DNA of 52,353 bases from Crocinitomicaceae bacterium (GTDB taxonomy: Bacteria > Bacteroidota > Bacteroidia > Flavobacteriales_D > Crocinitomicaceae): positions 1 to 52,353 of the forward strand of contig JAIPAL010000006.1 of assembly GCA_021740085.1 (NCBI GenBank), given 5' to 3'. The position numbers were made by a program, and so were the translations under genes. The notes below the pieces were generated by a model. It searched no databases and was not told the origin of the DNA. It was given only the letters and a program-made list of their open reading frames with translations. Shown one piece after another: positions 8,807-16,712 of the stretch (positions within the stretch are counted from its first letter, which is position 1; every line of letters starts with the position of its first letter).

Positions 8807-9865
8807 ATGAAAATAACCGCTACTTTACTTTTTTTCTTTGCAATTAATGCAGTAGTTGCACAATCAAATTGCAGTCAATTATTTATTTCAGAATACGTGG
8901 AAGGCTGGTCAAATAATAAAGCCTTAGAAATTTATAATCCAACATCATTACCTATTGATTTAAGTCAATATTTTGTTTCGCGCTATTCCAATGGATCGTC
9001 TACTGCTACAGTTTCTAATTCCATTCAATTATCAGGAACAATCGCAGCGCATAGTGTTTACGTTGCTGTATTGGAAAAATTAGATCCACTAGGCATGGGC
9101 CAAGAAGCTCCGATTTGGGATTCATTGCAAGTTAGAGCTGATGGATTTTATTGCCCGGTATATAATACTTCTAACTGTTTTTATTGGAATGGGAATGATG
9201 CTGTTATGTTAGCAAAAGGAACTTTACCTGCCTTAGCTACCACATTAATTAATCCTACGAATGTTCCTGGATTTGTGATCGTAGATATTTTTGGTAAAAT
9301 AGGTGAAAATCCTGCGAATGATACTGGAAGTGCTGCAGGAAACGATGGCGCTTGGTCTTCGCAATTTCCTTACAGTACAGGATTGGGAACGTTGGTTACA
9401 AAAGACCACTCTATGATTCGTAAAATAGCGATTCAAAAAGGCGTAAATACACCTGTTTCTTTCTTCGATCCTTTATTAGAATGGGATTCTATTCCAGCTG
9501 TAATTGTTCGATTAGATGCCAATGGAGATACAATTTTTGGAACAAGCGGAAACCCAATTCTAGATGGAAATTGGAATTCATTAGGTTCACACGATTGTAA
9601 TTGTAATCCTGCAGCTATCAATGAAACAAGCGTTCAGGAATTAATTATGTATCCAAATCCTACTTCTGGTATAGTTTATTTGAAAAACGCTCAAAACATT
9701 AAAGCGGTTCAGTTAGTAAATGCTTTCGGTCAGCAAATGACATACAACACCTACGATAACAAAGCTAATTTGACGATTGATATAGATGGTCATAAAGGAG
9801 TTTATTTCTTGAGAATTACCATGAAAAATGGATCGCAAGAAATTAAAAAAGTAATTGTAAGATAA
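8807..9865 (+). CDS. Secreted lamin-tail-domain protein with T9SS sorting domain
   Basis: 352 residues. A signal peptide (TLLFFFAINAVVAQ) is followed by a lamin-tail (LTD) domain opening with LFISEYVEGWSNNKALEIYN and covering about residues 22-200. The C-terminal 80 residues are a type A T9SS sorting domain: MYPNPTSGIVYLKN, then AFGQQM, then GVYFLRI and a basic end. It should be exported through the Por/Gld secretion system and attached to the surface or released. LTD domains often accompany extracellular nucleases and phosphatases. No catalytic residues were seen, so a binding or adhesive role is more likely than an enzymatic one. It is the first gene of a same-strand series with a TonB receptor, a nuclease and a nucleotidase, separated from them by a terminator-like hairpin. 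Confidence 0.85.
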   Translation: MKITATLLFFFAINAVVAQSNCSQLFISEYVEGWSNNKALEIYNPTSLPIDLSQYFVSRYSNGSSTATVSNSIQLSGTIAAHSVYVAVLEKLDPLGMGQEAPIWDSLQVRADGFYCPVYNTSNCFYWNGNDAVMLAKGTLPALATTLINPTNVPGFVIVDIFGKIGENPANDTGSAAGNDGAWSSQFPYSTGLGTLVTKDHSMIRKIAIQKGVNTPVSFFDPLLEWDSIPAVIVRLDANGDTIFGTSGNPILDGNWNSLGSHDCNCNPAAINETSVQELIMYPNPTSGIVYLKNAQNIKAVQLVNAFGQQMTYNTYDNKANLTIDIDGHKGVYFLRITMKNGSQEIKKVIVR

Positions 9866-9880
9866 TTTCTCACAATATAT

Positions 9881-9903
9881 AAAAGCCGTTTAAAACGGCT
9901 TTT
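9881..9903 (+). terminator. Hairpin between the lamin-tail gene and the TonB receptor
   Basis: AAAAGCCGTT (9881-9890) pairs perfectly with AACGGCTTTT (9894-9903) around a three-base loop and is followed by TATTATTTTATT. It is a convincing intrinsic terminator only 17 bases before the receptor ATG, leaving no room for a separate promoter. The receptor operon probably depends on read-through or on a promoter inside the upstream gene. Confidence 0.75.
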
Positions 9904-9920
9904 ATTATTTTATTCTTCCA

Positions 9921-12665
9921 ATGAAGACATACCTACTTATTTTTTCCTGCGTGTTATCTTTTTTTGTCGTAGGACAAAAAAAAGGCAATTTAACTATCAA
10001 AGTAATCGATGTTAATAGAGAAGTCGTTGTCGGTGCAAAGGTGATATTAACGAGTGAAACCGATCCAAATGCTATTTTTAAAGCCATTACATCATCAGAT
10101 GGAACATGTATAGTTAGCAATCTAATTTTCGGGGATTACCAGGCAAATGCCAGTATGATTGGCTTTGAACCCATCACACAAGCGATTAAAATTGCAAAAG
10201 CAGAGAACACATTAACGTTCCTTCTTGGAGGGAATCAAGAATTTGAAGAAGTGAAAGTGATTGGAAATCTTGTGAATGAAGGCAACGTTCCAGTCGCAGT
10301 TACTAAAATATCACTGCAAAAAATAACAGAAGAATTAGGGTCCAGGGATTTGCCCATGTTATTAAATGGTACTGCAGGCGTTTATGCTACTCAAACAGGT
10401 GGTGGAGACGGAGATGCACGAATTAATGTACGTGGTTTTGACCAACGAAATGTGGGTGTTATGATTGATGGCGTTCCAGTAAACGACATGGAAAATGGCG
10501 CTGTTTATTGGTCAAATTGGTTTGGTTTAGATGCCATAACGGCCCAGATGCAAGTTCAAAGAGGATTGGGTGCCACAAAAATTGCCATGCCTTCAATCGG
10601 AGGAACGATTAATATCATTACACAAGGAATCGGAAATAAAAAAGGAGGTAGTTTTAAACAAGAATATGGGACAGGTAATCTTCTTAGATCCAGCTTTTCA
10701 TACAACACAGGTATGACACCAAAAGGTTGGGGCGTGACTGTTTCAGCTTCCTACAAACAAGCGGACGGATGGGTAGATGGAACATACAGTCAAGGATTAT
10801 TTGGCTACGCAAAAATATCAAAAAAGATAAATTCGCATTTAATAACCCTTTCAGGTTTTGCTGCCCCCCAAAAACATGGTCAACGTTCCTATACTCAAGC
10901 AATTCAATATTGGGACAAAGATGCGGCAAGAAATTTAGGGACAAGTATTGATACAAACACTCAATTTTTTGACATGGGAATTCGATACAACCAACATTGG
11001 GGATATCGGACGGAAAACGGGAAAAGAGAAATACTTTCTGAACGTGAAAATTTTTATACTAAGCCCCAATTAACCTTAAAAGATTTTTGGAAAGTAAATG
11101 ATAAATTATCCGTTTCTAACATGGCCTATTTTTCAATAGGACGCGGCGGAGGAACAAGTATTTATAATTCTTCTGCAGTGCTCAGGGATTCCAATAATTT
11201 GATAAATTGGGACCTGATGGAAGAATCTAATAAAGTCAACTCGTTATTTGGCACCCCAAATATAGATCCTCTATACTCTCCTACTGAAATAAAATCGAGT
11301 CAGCTGATCATCGCTAGTATAAATAATCATTTTTGGGCGGGGTATTTAGGACAATTTAATTATGAATTGTCTAAGAAGGTAGAAGTATCAGGAGGAATTG
11401 ATTTGCGGTATTATGAAGGCAGGCATTATCAAGTGGTTTCAGATTTATTGGGCGGTGATTATTACGTGGATAATGCTGATAAAAACGCTGCGACTCCTAT
11501 GAAAAGAGTCGGTGATAAAATCGCTAAAAATACTTTTAATGCAGACCGAAGTGGATTGGTTCAATGGACGGGCGCCTTTGGTCAGATGGCCTACACGGGA
11601 GATAAACTATCGTTTTTTGTGAATATTACTGGGATCTTAAACGGATATAAAGGCATTGATTATTTCCAAAAAAGGGTCTTGGAAATTGGAGATACTACCT
11701 TGCGAATTGGTACGGGAGATACGATTCAATATCAAGGTAATACGTATACATCTTCCTCAGTAGGACTAAAAAACGATCAAACAGATTGGAAATTTTTACC
11801 CGGAGCTACTTTTAAAGGCGGAGTTGCCTACCGAATTTTTGAAAATGCGAGTGCTTATATCAACCTTGGTTATTTAAATCGCACGCCACAATTTTCTAAT
11901 GTAATTGACAATAACACCAATGCCTTTTTCGGAACCTTCACCAACGAAATTATTTTAGCGTTGGAAGGCGGGTTGAATTATGCGGACAAAAAATTTGGTG
12001 TGAATTTGAATGGTTATGCAACTAATTGGAAAAACAAACCTTTTCCATATGGCGTATCCGTTCCAGATCCAAATGATCCCACAGAATCTATTCGTGTGAA
12101 CATAAACGGAATGGATGCGATACACCTTGGCGGCGAATTAGACATTGCTTACAACATCACTAAAAAACTAAGTGCCGAATTCATGTTTTCATATGGGAAC
12201 TGGTATTGGAATTCAGACAAGACCGTTCTAATCCCACAATATGATTCACTGGAAATAACCTTTGATGCCAAAGGAGTTCACGTTGGTGACGCGGCACAAA
12301 CCGCTTTGTCAGCCTCCATTCGCTATGAACCCTTTAAAAATTTCTATTGTAAAGTTCAAGCTCAGTATTTTGATCGATACTATTCGAATTTTGACCCTTT
12401 TACTTTACAAGGGGCAAATGCAAGAAGAGAATCATGGATAATGCCGTCTTATTATCTTATTAACTTATTTGCAGGCTATAAATATCCCTTAAAAAACTGC
12501 ACGCTCAATACAAGTGCTACCATCACCAATTTATTAAATACGAGATATATTTCTGATGCGACCAACAATGCAAACGATAGTTATGATACCTTTGATGCGC
12601 AATCAGCCACCGTTATGTTTGGAGGAGGGTTTCGATTTAATGTATCAGTCGGTATTCAATTTTAA
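9921..12665 (+). CDS. TonB-dependent outer-membrane receptor with CarboxypepD-like N-domain
   Basis: 914 residues. Signal peptide LIFSCVLSFFVVGQ (residues 5-18); a carboxypeptidase-regulatory-like beta-sandwich at about 22-100 (LTIKVIDVNREVVVGAKVIL); a plug domain at about 115-235 with DARINVRGFDQRNVGVMIDG and PSIGGTINIIT; then a 22-stranded barrel ending SVGIQF with the aromatic C-terminal residue expected for barrel assembly. Such receptors import scarce ligands across the outer membrane using TonB/ExbBD energy. There is no SusD partner, so a SusCD-type glycan system is unlikely. With a secreted nuclease and a 5'-nucleotidase immediately downstream, the ligand is plausibly a nucleic-acid breakdown product or a metal or phosphate compound. 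This is inference from context only. Confidence 0.92.
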   Translation: MKTYLLIFSCVLSFFVVGQKKGNLTIKVIDVNREVVVGAKVILTSETDPNAIFKAITSSDGTCIVSNLIFGDYQANASMIGFEPITQAIKIAKAENTLTFLLGGNQEFEEVKVIGNLVNEGNVPVAVTKISLQKITEELGSRDLPMLLNGTAGVYATQTGGGDGDARINVRGFDQRNVGVMIDGVPVNDMENGAVYWSNWFGLDAITAQMQVQRGLGATKIAMPSIGGTINIITQGIGNKKGGSFKQEYGTGNLLRSSFSYNTGMTPKGWGVTVSASYKQADGWVDGTYSQGLFGYAKISKKINSHLITLSGFAAPQKHGQRSYTQAIQYWDKDAARNLGTSIDTNTQFFDMGIRYNQHWGYRTENGKREILSERENFYTKPQLTLKDFWKVNDKLSVSNMAYFSIGRGGGTSIYNSSAVLRDSNNLINWDLMEESNKVNSLFGTPNIDPLYSPTEIKSSQLIIASINNHFWAGYLGQFNYELSKKVEVSGGIDLRYYEGRHYQVVSDLLGGDYYVDNADKNAATPMKRVGDKIAKNTFNADRSGLVQWTGAFGQMAYTGDKLSFFVNITGILNGYKGIDYFQKRVLEIGDTTLRIGTGDTIQYQGNTYTSSSVGLKNDQTDWKFLPGATFKGGVAYRIFENASAYINLGYLNRTPQFSNVIDNNTNAFFGTFTNEIILALEGGLNYADKKFGVNLNGYATNWKNKPFPYGVSVPDPNDPTESIRVNINGMDAIHLGGELDIAYNITKKLSAEFMFSYGNWYWNSDKTVLIPQYDSLEITFDAKGVHVGDAAQTALSASIRYEPFKNFYCKVQAQYFDRYYSNFDPFTLQGANARRESWIMPSYYLINLFAGYKYPLKNCTLNTSATITNLLNTRYISDATNNANDSYDTFDAQSATVMFGGGFRFNVSVGIQF

Positions 12666-12681
12666 TGTTTAACTAATTTTT

Positions 12682-14952
12682 ATGAAAAAAATAATTTTAA
12701 GTAGCCTCGTAATTTTATCATCGATCTCCCTTTTTGCACAAAATATTGCTACAGCAAGAAATGCGGGTATTGGTCAAACAGTAACCGTTACAGGTGTTTC
12801 CTCGAATGGCTCGGAATTAGGTTCTATTCGCTACATCCAAGATGGAACGGCAGCAATCCCTTGCTACGGAACGAATTTAAGCAGTGTATTGAAAGGGGAT
12901 TCTATCACCGCTACAGGTGTCTTATTTGACTTTAACGGTTTATTGGAAATTTCTCCAACAAGCTCGTTTACGAATCATGGACCAACAACTAATAACATCC
13001 CCTTAAACATTCCAATAACAAGTGCAGGCGAACCATTGGAAGCCCAATTAATTCGAATAGAAAATGTGACATTTGTACAAAGTGGTAACCTAGCTGCCGG
13101 AAACAGCACCGTTCAAATTACAGATGGAACGAATACCTTAGATGTTCGAATCAATGGAACAACTAACATCGATGGCACACCAATTTTGGCTGGCCCCGTT
13201 ACCATAACAGGAGTACTTGGTCAATTTAATGCAAATTATCAAATTGTTCCAAGAAGCACCAACGATATCGTAGCGTATGTGGCACCATTAAATGAAATAA
13301 ATGTAAAAATCAACGGAGCAACGGTATTAAACAATGGTTCATACATCATTGGCAACACCGCAATTAATACTATCACTATTGAAAATACAGGCGTTCAAAA
13401 CCTTAGCGTAACAGCAGCAACCCTTTCTGGAGTTAATGCTGCCGATTATACTACTAACCTAAATACAGCGACTATTCCGGGTGGAGCGAACCAAAACTAC
13501 ACACTGAATTTTAACCCTGCAGGACCTGGTTCAAGGTATGCTTCTATTTCTATTAGTAATTCAGACATTGACGAAAACCCGTACATAATTAATTTCATTG
13601 CTGTTGGAAATGACAATTTAGCTACTGAACCAACCAGTAATCCAAGCAGCTTAACATTTTCCAATGTCCAAGCTTACACGCTTGCTGGAGCATACAATGA
13701 CGGAGTAAATGCAGAAAAGTACATCGTACTATGGAAAAATGGCGGAGCAATTACTGCCGTTCCAACAGATGGAAGTTCTTATTTGAGAGGCGATATTATT
13801 GGCGATGCTAAAGTGGCATACATTGGTCCAGGCACCTCATTTACACCAAGAGGAATTATTGCCAATCAATCGTATCATTTTGCAGTTTTTGCATTTAACG
13901 GACCCGCTGGTTTTGAGAATTATAAAACAACCAATGCAGCAATAGGAAATACAAGTAGCACTGGATTGAATATCGGGAATTACTACGCTAGTATGAATTC
14001 ATCAGCGCCAACTTTTTTATCAAGCTTATCTAATCTTATCAATCCGCACACGGTTATCAGTTACTTCAATTACAAACAAACGGTTATGAATCAATTTGAG
14101 GTGAGAGATACTACAAATGGTCAATCGTATGTAATTTGTGCGTATTCAGGTGAGAGAAAGGTGTTTAATGATCCTTTTGATTGGACAACACAAGGTTACT
14201 CTCGAGAACATAGCTATTGCCATTCTTGGATGCCTACTTTTCCAGCAGACAATCCAGAATTGATGGAATACAGCGATCAACATAATTTATATCCAACGAA
14301 TTTACAGAATGCCAATACACCGAGAAGTAATCTGCCTTTAATGGACATTACGGGAAATGTTGTATTCACCTATTTAGAAGGAAGTGTTGGTTACAATGGA
14401 GCGCAAATGGTTTACGAACCAAGAGCATCACAAAAAGGAAATGCTGCACGTGCAATCTTTTATATGGCCACTTGCTATAATGGTATCAGTAGTAATAATT
14501 GGTCACTGCCTCAATACCAAGATCAAGCTTCACTTAAGAATTGGCATTTCGCAGACTTACCGGATAATTATGAAATTGCTAGACAAGAATATATTTTTAG
14601 TACACAAGGTAATAGAAATCCATACATCGATTCAGTAAATTTTGTTTGTCACGTAAGTTTTTCAAACATGACCTATTTAGCTGTTGATTGTAATGTGGGA
14701 TTAGAAGAGCAATTAGCCATGAACTTTAGCGTATTCCCTGTTCCATCTAATGGAAAAGTATTCGCTCAAGTAAATGGATTGAACATTACTGGATATGTTG
14801 TAACTGATATACTTGGCAAAACTATACTACAAAATAACATGCTTAACGCGGCTGTTTTAGAACTAGATGGCAATCAACTGAAAGCCGGAAAGTATATAAT
14901 TGAAGTAAGCACAGAACTTGGGAAAACCAACCGTTCTTTTATCATTGAATAA
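12682..14952 (+). CDS. Secreted endonuclease I-family nuclease with OB-fold, anchor domain and T9SS sorting domain
   Basis: 756 residues. A signal peptide (LSSLVILSSISLFAQ) is followed by an OB-fold-like region (about 20-200, with VTVTGV and SITATGVLFDFNGL), a choice-of-anchor-type beta domain (about 205-310, TITIENTGVQNLSV and ENPYIINF), a fibronectin-like stretch, then the endonuclease I domain at about 430-680. Nuclease signatures are SREHSYCHSW near residue 507 (catalytic/metal His), DQHNLYPTN near 531, KGNAARAIFYMAT and QGNRNPYID. The C-terminus (VFPVPSNGKVFAQ to the end) is a T9SS type A sorting domain. Family members cut DNA, and some RNA, outside the cell. The gene starts 16 bases after the receptor and its stop overlaps the next start by one base (TAATG), so translation is likely coupled. 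Confidence 0.9.
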   Translation: MKKIILSSLVILSSISLFAQNIATARNAGIGQTVTVTGVSSNGSELGSIRYIQDGTAAIPCYGTNLSSVLKGDSITATGVLFDFNGLLEISPTSSFTNHGPTTNNIPLNIPITSAGEPLEAQLIRIENVTFVQSGNLAAGNSTVQITDGTNTLDVRINGTTNIDGTPILAGPVTITGVLGQFNANYQIVPRSTNDIVAYVAPLNEINVKINGATVLNNGSYIIGNTAINTITIENTGVQNLSVTAATLSGVNAADYTTNLNTATIPGGANQNYTLNFNPAGPGSRYASISISNSDIDENPYIINFIAVGNDNLATEPTSNPSSLTFSNVQAYTLAGAYNDGVNAEKYIVLWKNGGAITAVPTDGSSYLRGDIIGDAKVAYIGPGTSFTPRGIIANQSYHFAVFAFNGPAGFENYKTTNAAIGNTSSTGLNIGNYYASMNSSAPTFLSSLSNLINPHTVISYFNYKQTVMNQFEVRDTTNGQSYVICAYSGERKVFNDPFDWTTQGYSREHSYCHSWMPTFPADNPELMEYSDQHNLYPTNLQNANTPRSNLPLMDITGNVVFTYLEGSVGYNGAQMVYEPRASQKGNAARAIFYMATCYNGISSNNWSLPQYQDQASLKNWHFADLPDNYEIARQEYIFSTQGNRNPYIDSVNFVCHVSFSNMTYLAVDCNVGLEEQLAMNFSVFPVPSNGKVFAQVNGLNITGYVVTDILGKTILQNNMLNAAVLELDGNQLKAGKYIIEVSTELGKTNRSFIIE

Positions 14953-15650
14953 TGAATAAACTAATTTGGATTTTATGTTTAGGAGCAAGCCTTGTGGCTT
15001 GCTCTTCGCATTTAGTCCTTCACCAAACCGCACTCGTACCTGTCTCCAAGGATGGCACGAGTGTTTCTGAAACAGAAAAAATAATAAAGCCCTATCGAGA
15101 TTCAATGTCGAAAATGATGAACATTCATGTCGGAAATTCACCTGTGAACTTTATTATGGAGCGCCCCTCTTCGAATTTAATGAATTGGGTGGCAGATGCC
15201 TTGTTTGTCAATCAAACAAAAACAATTCGCTTAAGCCAACCCGTATTTTGCTTATTAAATTTTGGTGGAATTCGTTCTACCTTAAATAAAGGGGAAATAT
15301 TGATGGGAGACATGTTCAAACTAATGCCTTTTGACAATTTAATTACATGGGTTGAAGTTCCTGTTGAGGTATTGCCAGAAATCGCTTCCCATCTACTAAA
15401 AACGGGAGGTGAACCCTTATCCAATGCTTACCTAGAGAATAGCCAACTACACGTTAACGGACTAAACCAAAACCATACACATGTATGGATTATCACATCC
15501 GACTATTTAGCGAATGGAGGCGATAATATGCTGTTTTTTAAAAAAGGGACCAACTACACGAAACATACCAAAACCCTAAGAGATGCTCTGATTGAAGAAG
15601 CAATGTTCCAAGGAGATTTAATTGAAACAACAGATAAAAGAATTCGGTAA
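14952..15650 (+). CDS. 5'-nucleotidase C-terminal (substrate-binding) domain lipoprotein
   Basis: 232 residues. The N-terminus IWILCLGASLVACSS has a lipobox with Cys17, so a membrane lipoprotein is expected. The rest is only the C-terminal domain of UshA-type 5'-nucleotidases: NLMNWVADAL, NFGGIR (base- or ribose-binding region), LMPFDNLI and YLANGGDN. It carries no metallophosphatase centre of its own; that is encoded by the next gene, joined by a TAATG stop-start overlap. The two products presumably form one functional enzyme that dephosphorylates nucleotides in the periplasm. Split pairs of this kind occur in Bacteroidota. It begins by a one-base overlap with the endonuclease gene. Confidence 0.88.
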   Translation: MNKLIWILCLGASLVACSSHLVLHQTALVPVSKDGTSVSETEKIIKPYRDSMSKMMNIHVGNSPVNFIMERPSSNLMNWVADALFVNQTKTIRLSQPVFCLLNFGGIRSTLNKGEILMGDMFKLMPFDNLITWVEVPVEVLPEIASHLLKTGGEPLSNAYLENSQLHVNGLNQNHTHVWIITSDYLANGGDNMLFFKKGTNYTKHTKTLRDALIEEAMFQGDLIETTDKRIR

Positions 15651-16549
15651 TGGAAAGACGGGGATTTTTAAAAAAAGCTGGACTAGGCATAACAGGAATG
15701 GCAGTTGTTCAACAAGGATTTGGACAAACCTTGGTAAAAAAAAGTAAGCGAATTACCATTTTGCATACCAATGACACCCATTCCAACATAGATCCATTTC
15801 CTGACAACCACCCTAAATACCCAGGTATGGGAGGAGTCGCCAAAAGACATTCCATAATCAAAAAAATACGCGAAGAAGAAACGCACGTTCTCCTATTTGA
15901 TGCCGGTGATATTTTTCAAGGAACGCCCTATTTCAATACTTTCAAAGGCCATTTAGAAATGAAAATAATGAGCGAGATGGGCTATGATGCAGCAACGATG
16001 GGCAACCATGACTTTGATATTGGATTAGAGGGTTTTTTGAGCGCTCAAGAACACGCCAACTTTCCATTTGTGTGCTCCAATTATGATTTCACCGATACCA
16101 TTTTGAATGGTAAAACGAAAAAAAATACCGTTTTCTATAAAGGCGGAATAAAAATTGGCGTATTTGGAATTGGCGTAAATTTATCTAGCCTCGTACCCGA
16201 TGCAAATTATGGAAAAATGATTTACAAGGATCCATTTGAAACCGCCAATGAACAAGCAGCCGAATTAAAAGCAAAGGGATGCGATCTAGTTATTTGCCTT
16301 TCTCACTTGGGATATGAATACAAAGACGATAAACCGTCTGATCGATTGATGGCACAAAAAACAAGAAACATTCACTTGATATTAGGAGGTCACTCCCACA
16401 CATTTCTAGAGAAACCAACCTTGGAAAAAAACATTGATCAAGAACCCGTTTTAATCAACCAAACGGGATGGGCAGGTATTAATTTAGGAAGAATTGACAT
16501 CGATTTTGATAAACAACTCTTTCATTCAGATACCATAAAAGTCATCTAA
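15650..16549 (+). CDS. 5'-nucleotidase metallophosphatase subunit, Tat-type signal
   Basis: 299 residues. It opens with MERRGFLKKAGLGITGMAV, a twin-arginine (RRxFLK) export signal followed by a hydrophobic stretch. The body is the N-terminal calcineurin-like phosphatase half of UshA: ILHTNDTHSN (metal Asp and His), DAGDIFQG, MGNHDFD (catalytic Asn-His) and ILGGHSHTF (metal His pair). It ends where the substrate-binding domain would start; that domain lies in the preceding gene. Expected reaction: hydrolysis of 5'-nucleotides to nucleosides and phosphate with a two-metal centre. Tat export suggests folding and metal loading in the cytoplasm, unlike its lipoprotein partner. It ends the unit beginning with the TonB receptor; no terminator was recognised after it. 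Confidence 0.9.
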   Translation: MERRGFLKKAGLGITGMAVVQQGFGQTLVKKSKRITILHTNDTHSNIDPFPDNHPKYPGMGGVAKRHSIIKKIREEETHVLLFDAGDIFQGTPYFNTFKGHLEMKIMSEMGYDAATMGNHDFDIGLEGFLSAQEHANFPFVCSNYDFTDTILNGKTKKNTVFYKGGIKIGVFGIGVNLSSLVPDANYGKMIYKDPFETANEQAAELKAKGCDLVICLSHLGYEYKDDKPSDRLMAQKTRNIHLILGGHSHTFLEKPTLEKNIDQEPVLINQTGWAGINLGRIDIDFDKQLFHSDTIKVI

Positions 16550-16610
16550 ACCAACTTGCCATCACGAATCCTAATTAATTTTCTTACATTTAAAAAATGA
16601 TTTCTTGACC

Positions 16611-16637
16611 ATGTTAGGAGATTTAATAGACTAACAT
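16611..16637. other. 7-bp hairpin in the gap before the unknown lipoprotein
   Basis: ATGTTAG (16611-16617) is the exact reverse complement of CTAACAT (16631-16637), with a 13-base A/T-rich loop and no T tract. It could be a leader hairpin or operator. The rest of 16550-16712 shows nothing. Confidence 0.3.
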
Positions 16638-16712
16638 ACAAAGAAAAATTATCCAATTAATAAGAACAAATTGATTCTAGCGACAAAAAAAATCATTATT
16701 CAAGCAAAACGG

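Noticed and set aside
16671..16712. TTG start for the unknown lipoprotein
   Set aside because: It would bury the lipoprotein signal behind a basic extension. ATG 16713 gives a normal signal.
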